Shown one piece after another: positions 5,524-7,058 of a stretch of DNA of 7,058 nt (the first letter of the stretch is position 1; the number at the start of each line of letters is the position of its first letter). The stretch spans positions 1 to 7,058 of the forward strand of contig JAJZFR010000013.1 of NCBI GenBank assembly GCA_021805265.1, written 5' to 3'. The stretch comes from Acidobacteriota bacterium (GTDB lineage Bacteria > Acidobacteriota > Terriglobia > Terriglobales > Acidobacteriaceae). The position numbers and the translations under genes were made by a program. The notes beneath the pieces are model-generated. The model was given only the letters and a program-made list of their open reading frames with translations, searched no databases and was not told where the DNA came from.

Positions 5524-6499
5524 CAGCGCGGGCATTGGCGAGGAGTTGGCCCTGTTGGTCGTCGCTCAAGCCAAAGAGATAGAGCAAGCCATCCAGACCG
5601 ACGTGGGAAACGGCTGCCGGAGCGCTGGCGCGAACAAGCGGTTTGGCATGGAAGGCAACGCCCAATCCAGCCAGCCCCAGCATGGGCAGGTCGTTGGCTC
5701 CGTCTCCGACGGCGGCGACTTCGCTGCGTGCAATCCCTTCCCGTTCGGCAATCTGGCCGAGCAACTCGGCTTTGCGCGCGCCATCGACGATCTGGCCGCG
5801 AATTTCGCCGGTTATCTGGCCGTCGCCGATGTCGAGGACGTTGGCGTGGACCTCGGCGATGCCCAGGCGACGCTCAAGGTCGGCCCCGAAAAAGGTGAAT
5901 CCGCCGGAGAGTATGACAGTGCGAATGCTGAGAGCGTTGAGCGCGCGGAATAGCCGCTCAGCGCCGGGCATCAGCGGAATTTTGCCCAGCAGGCTGAGCG
6001 CGTGGGCTTCGGACAGACCCTTGAGGAGCGCGACCCTGCGGCGAAAGCTCTCCTGAAACGGAAGTTCTCCGCGCATGGCCGCAGCGGTAATGGCCGAGAC
6101 CTGTTCGCCAACTCCTGCGAGCTTGGCCAACTCATCGATGACCTCGCCCTCAATCAGCGTCGAGTCCATGTCGAAGGCGACCAACTTCGGAATCCGCGGC
6201 TGCCGGTCGGCGGGCAGAATGACAATGTCGATACAGAGGGTCTCCGCGAGACTGAGGAGGGCTTCGCGGAGATTCTCAGGATGCTCGAAAGATGTTCGAA
6301 CCAGAAATTCAACGCAGCCATAGCCGTGCTCGCCGGTCGGCTGATTCGTCAGCCAGCGCGTCTCCACCATCTCAATGTCGAGAGGATCGGTCGTCGCTGC
6401 GATCTGCTTCAGCGCGTGGTCGGAGATTTCTCTGCCGAGCACGGTCATCCGGAAATTCCGGAAATCCCTGAAATCTTTGCCTTGCGATTTCTCTTGCAA
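5516..6499 (-). CDS. serB: Phosphoserine phosphatase with N-terminal ACT-like domain
   Basis: This cytoplasmic HAD-family enzyme performs the last step of serine synthesis, phosphoserine to serine. With the start at 6499 it has 327 residues. An ACT-like domain covers about 16-95 ('FRMTVLGREISDHALK', 'CVEFLVRTS', 'CIDIVILP'). The HAD motifs are complete: DMDST with nucleophile Asp110 and Asp112, Glu119 in EGEVIDELA, SGG at 198-200, Lys243 in ARKAELL, and GDGANDLPML (265-274) with Asp266 and Asp270. 'AAMRGELPFQESFRRRVALLKGL' (140-162) is the SerB cap signature. The start is uncertain. TTG at 6499 has GGAG five bases upstream and leaves the first ACT strand whole. ATG at 6448 (residue 18) gives a 310-residue protein but lacks a good ribosome site. 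The frame stays open for at least 140 more bases upstream without ATG or GTG. It is divergent from acs and overlaps the end of galE. Confidence 0.93.
   Translation of the reverse strand: MQEKSQGKDFRDFRNFRMTVLGREISDHALKQIAATTDPLDIEMVETRWLTNQPTGEHGYGCVEFLVRTSFEHPENLREALLSLAETLCIDIVILPADRQPRIPKLVAFDMDSTLIEGEVIDELAKLAGVGEQVSAITAAAMRGELPFQESFRRRVALLKGLSEAHALSLLGKIPLMPGAERLFRALNALSIRTVILSGGFTFFGADLERRLGIAEVHANVLDIGDGQITGEIRGQIVDGARKAELLGQIAEREGIARSEVAAVGDGANDLPMLGLAGLGVAFHAKPLVRASAPAAVSHVGLDGLLYLFGLSDDQQGQLLANARAAK
6449..6475 (-). repeat. Three tandem 9-bp units at the serB start region
   Basis: In the serB direction the units are GATTTCAGG, GATTTCCGG and AATTTCCGG, ending directly against the ATG at 6448. 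If translation begins at TTG 6499 they encode DFR-DFR-NFR. The last part also forms a perfect 13-base palindrome about a central base, CCGGAAATTCCGG on the plus strand at 6449-6461. It may be a coding micro-repeat, or a hairpin or operator next to the start. Confidence 0.6.
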
Positions 6500-6719
6500 T
6501 ACGTCTCCGTCTTCGAATCGTTTCAGCCACAGCGCCTTGGAAGCCGGGGATTGGCTGTGCCGCTTGGCTGCTGCGGCAACGCGAGCCTCTCGGCTTGCCC
6601 AGCGTACGTGTGAACAGCTATCGTGACATTCGATGGATTTTAGGTTCTGCGAGCAGCCCGCAAGGAACCAGGCTCCGCGACCGACACCTTGCTGACTGCA
6701 AATTTACAGAGGACAGTTC
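6500..6719. other. Divergent serB-acs intergenic region
   Basis: The 220 bases between the two start codons should contain both promoters. I see no strong sigma70 pair on either strand. GTGACA at 6623-6628 is a fair -35 for acs but lacks a good -10 at 17 bases. The one clear structural element is the hairpin at 6643-6669. Confidence 0.5.
6643..6669. other. Hairpin upstream of acs
   Basis: GGTTCTGCG (6643-6651) pairs with CGCA and GAACC (6659-6662 and 6665-6669). This gives nine base pairs with a two-base AG bulge and a seven-base loop. There is no T-run after it on either strand, so it is unlikely to be a terminator. It lies 51 bases before the acs ATG and could be an operator or a leader structure. 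Confidence 0.4.
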
Positions 6720-7058
6720 ATGAGCATCGATTCGCTTCCCCCTGCTGTTGATCCCGCATCCGGGCAGGATCTGAGTTCCATTTTACGGGAAGATCGTGTC
6801 TTTCCGCCGCAGGCGGAGTTTGCCGCGCGGGCGCATGTGGCTTCGCTCGATGAGTACCGCGCGATCTATGCCCGCTCGATCGCGGACCCGGAGGCATTCT
6901 GGGCGGAAGCGGCGGCGGAGCTGGACTGGTTTGCGCCTTGGACGAAGGTGCTCGAATGGGATTTGCCGTGGGCAAAATGGTTCGTCGGCGGAAAGCTCAA
7001 TCTTTGCTACAACTGCGTGGATCGGCATGCGCTGGGCGCGCGGAGAGATAAAGTCGCG
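6720..7058 (+). CDS. acs: Acetyl-CoA synthetase, N-terminal part (3' truncated by window)
   Basis: The first 113 codons are visible from ATG at 6720, with GAGG seven bases upstream, and the frame is open to the window end. The full enzyme (about 650 residues) turns acetate, ATP and CoA into acetyl-CoA through acetyl-AMP in the cytoplasm. The visible part is the ACAS_N region: 'FPPQAEFAARAHVASLDEYRAIY' at about 28-50, then 'FWAEAAAELDWFAPW' (about 59-73), and 'AKWFVGGKLNLCYNCVDRHA' (about 85-104). The last segment is the hallmark of acetyl/propionyl-CoA synthetases. The AMP-binding and CoA-binding catalytic motifs, and the acetylation-controlled lysine, lie outside the window. Propionyl-CoA synthetase (prpE) is the main alternative, but the WF-x-G-G-K-LN-x-C-YN-C-VDRH form fits acs well. 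Confidence 0.92.
   Translation, partial: MSIDSLPPAVDPASGQDLSSILREDRVFPPQAEFAARAHVASLDEYRAIYARSIADPEAFWAEAAAELDWFAPWTKVLEWDLPWAKWFVGGKLNLCYNCVDRHALGARRDKVA

Noticed and set aside
6002..6613. 203-codon plus-strand frame opposite serB
   Set aside because: It lies antisense to the complete HAD motifs of serB and has no domain signature of its own.
6718..7028. Minus-strand frames opposite acs
   Set aside because: Pro/Arg-rich antisense shadows; the plus strand encodes a clear acetyl-CoA synthetase N-terminus.
1..7058. CRISPR arrays, tRNA or rRNA genes, insertion sequences, phage or toxin-antitoxin genes
   Set aside because: I looked for them and saw no spaced repeat array, cloverleaf, transposase motif or small toxin pair; base composition is even across the window.

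Overview
The window looks like part of a chromosome from an acidobacterium, probably of the Terriglobia / Acidobacteriaceae type. Three things suggest this. The truncated protein at the left edge has the C-terminal signature of the VWFA-related proteins expanded in Acidobacteria. The TonB protein has the layout I associate with that phylum: a short 'FGLLPEPE' head, one anchor, a proline-rich stretch, Gly-rich 'VASAGIPG' repeats and TonB_C. The genome is moderately GC-rich with short intergenic gaps. The phylum assignment is an inference from protein style, not from a marker gene.

Layout. Positions 1-903 (+) hold the 3' part of a VWFA-related protein. A near-perfect inverted repeat at 936-975 is a shared terminator between this gene and a convergent minus-strand pair. 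That pair is tonB (3893-2844) followed by a secreted protein with an M48-peptidase-like domain (2751-988). Its zinc-binding motif is degenerate, with MELAH where HEXXH is expected. Positions 3894-4491 form a gap of about 600 bases between the divergent tonB and galE genes. The gap holds a set of 11-bp-phased direct repeats in front of tonB, a plausible sigma70-type promoter for galE, and a short start-less reading frame that may be a gene remnant. galE (4492-5523, +) and serB (6499-5516, -) converge and overlap by 8 bases at their stop codons. A 220-base divergent gap containing a hairpin leads to the first 113 codons of acetyl-CoA synthetase (6720 to the window end, +).

How the genes relate. 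The TonB and M48-like genes are likely co-transcribed. Both products act at the envelope: TonB spans the inner membrane and periplasm to energise outer-membrane transport, and the other is exported. galE (UDP-sugar supply for envelope polysaccharide), serB (serine synthesis) and acs (acetate activation) are ordinary housekeeping genes with no visible joint pathway. I see no CRISPR array, tRNA, rRNA, insertion sequence, phage gene or defence cassette. I found no convincing new multi-gene system. The items most worth checking are the degenerate M48-like protein and the phased repeats upstream of tonB.
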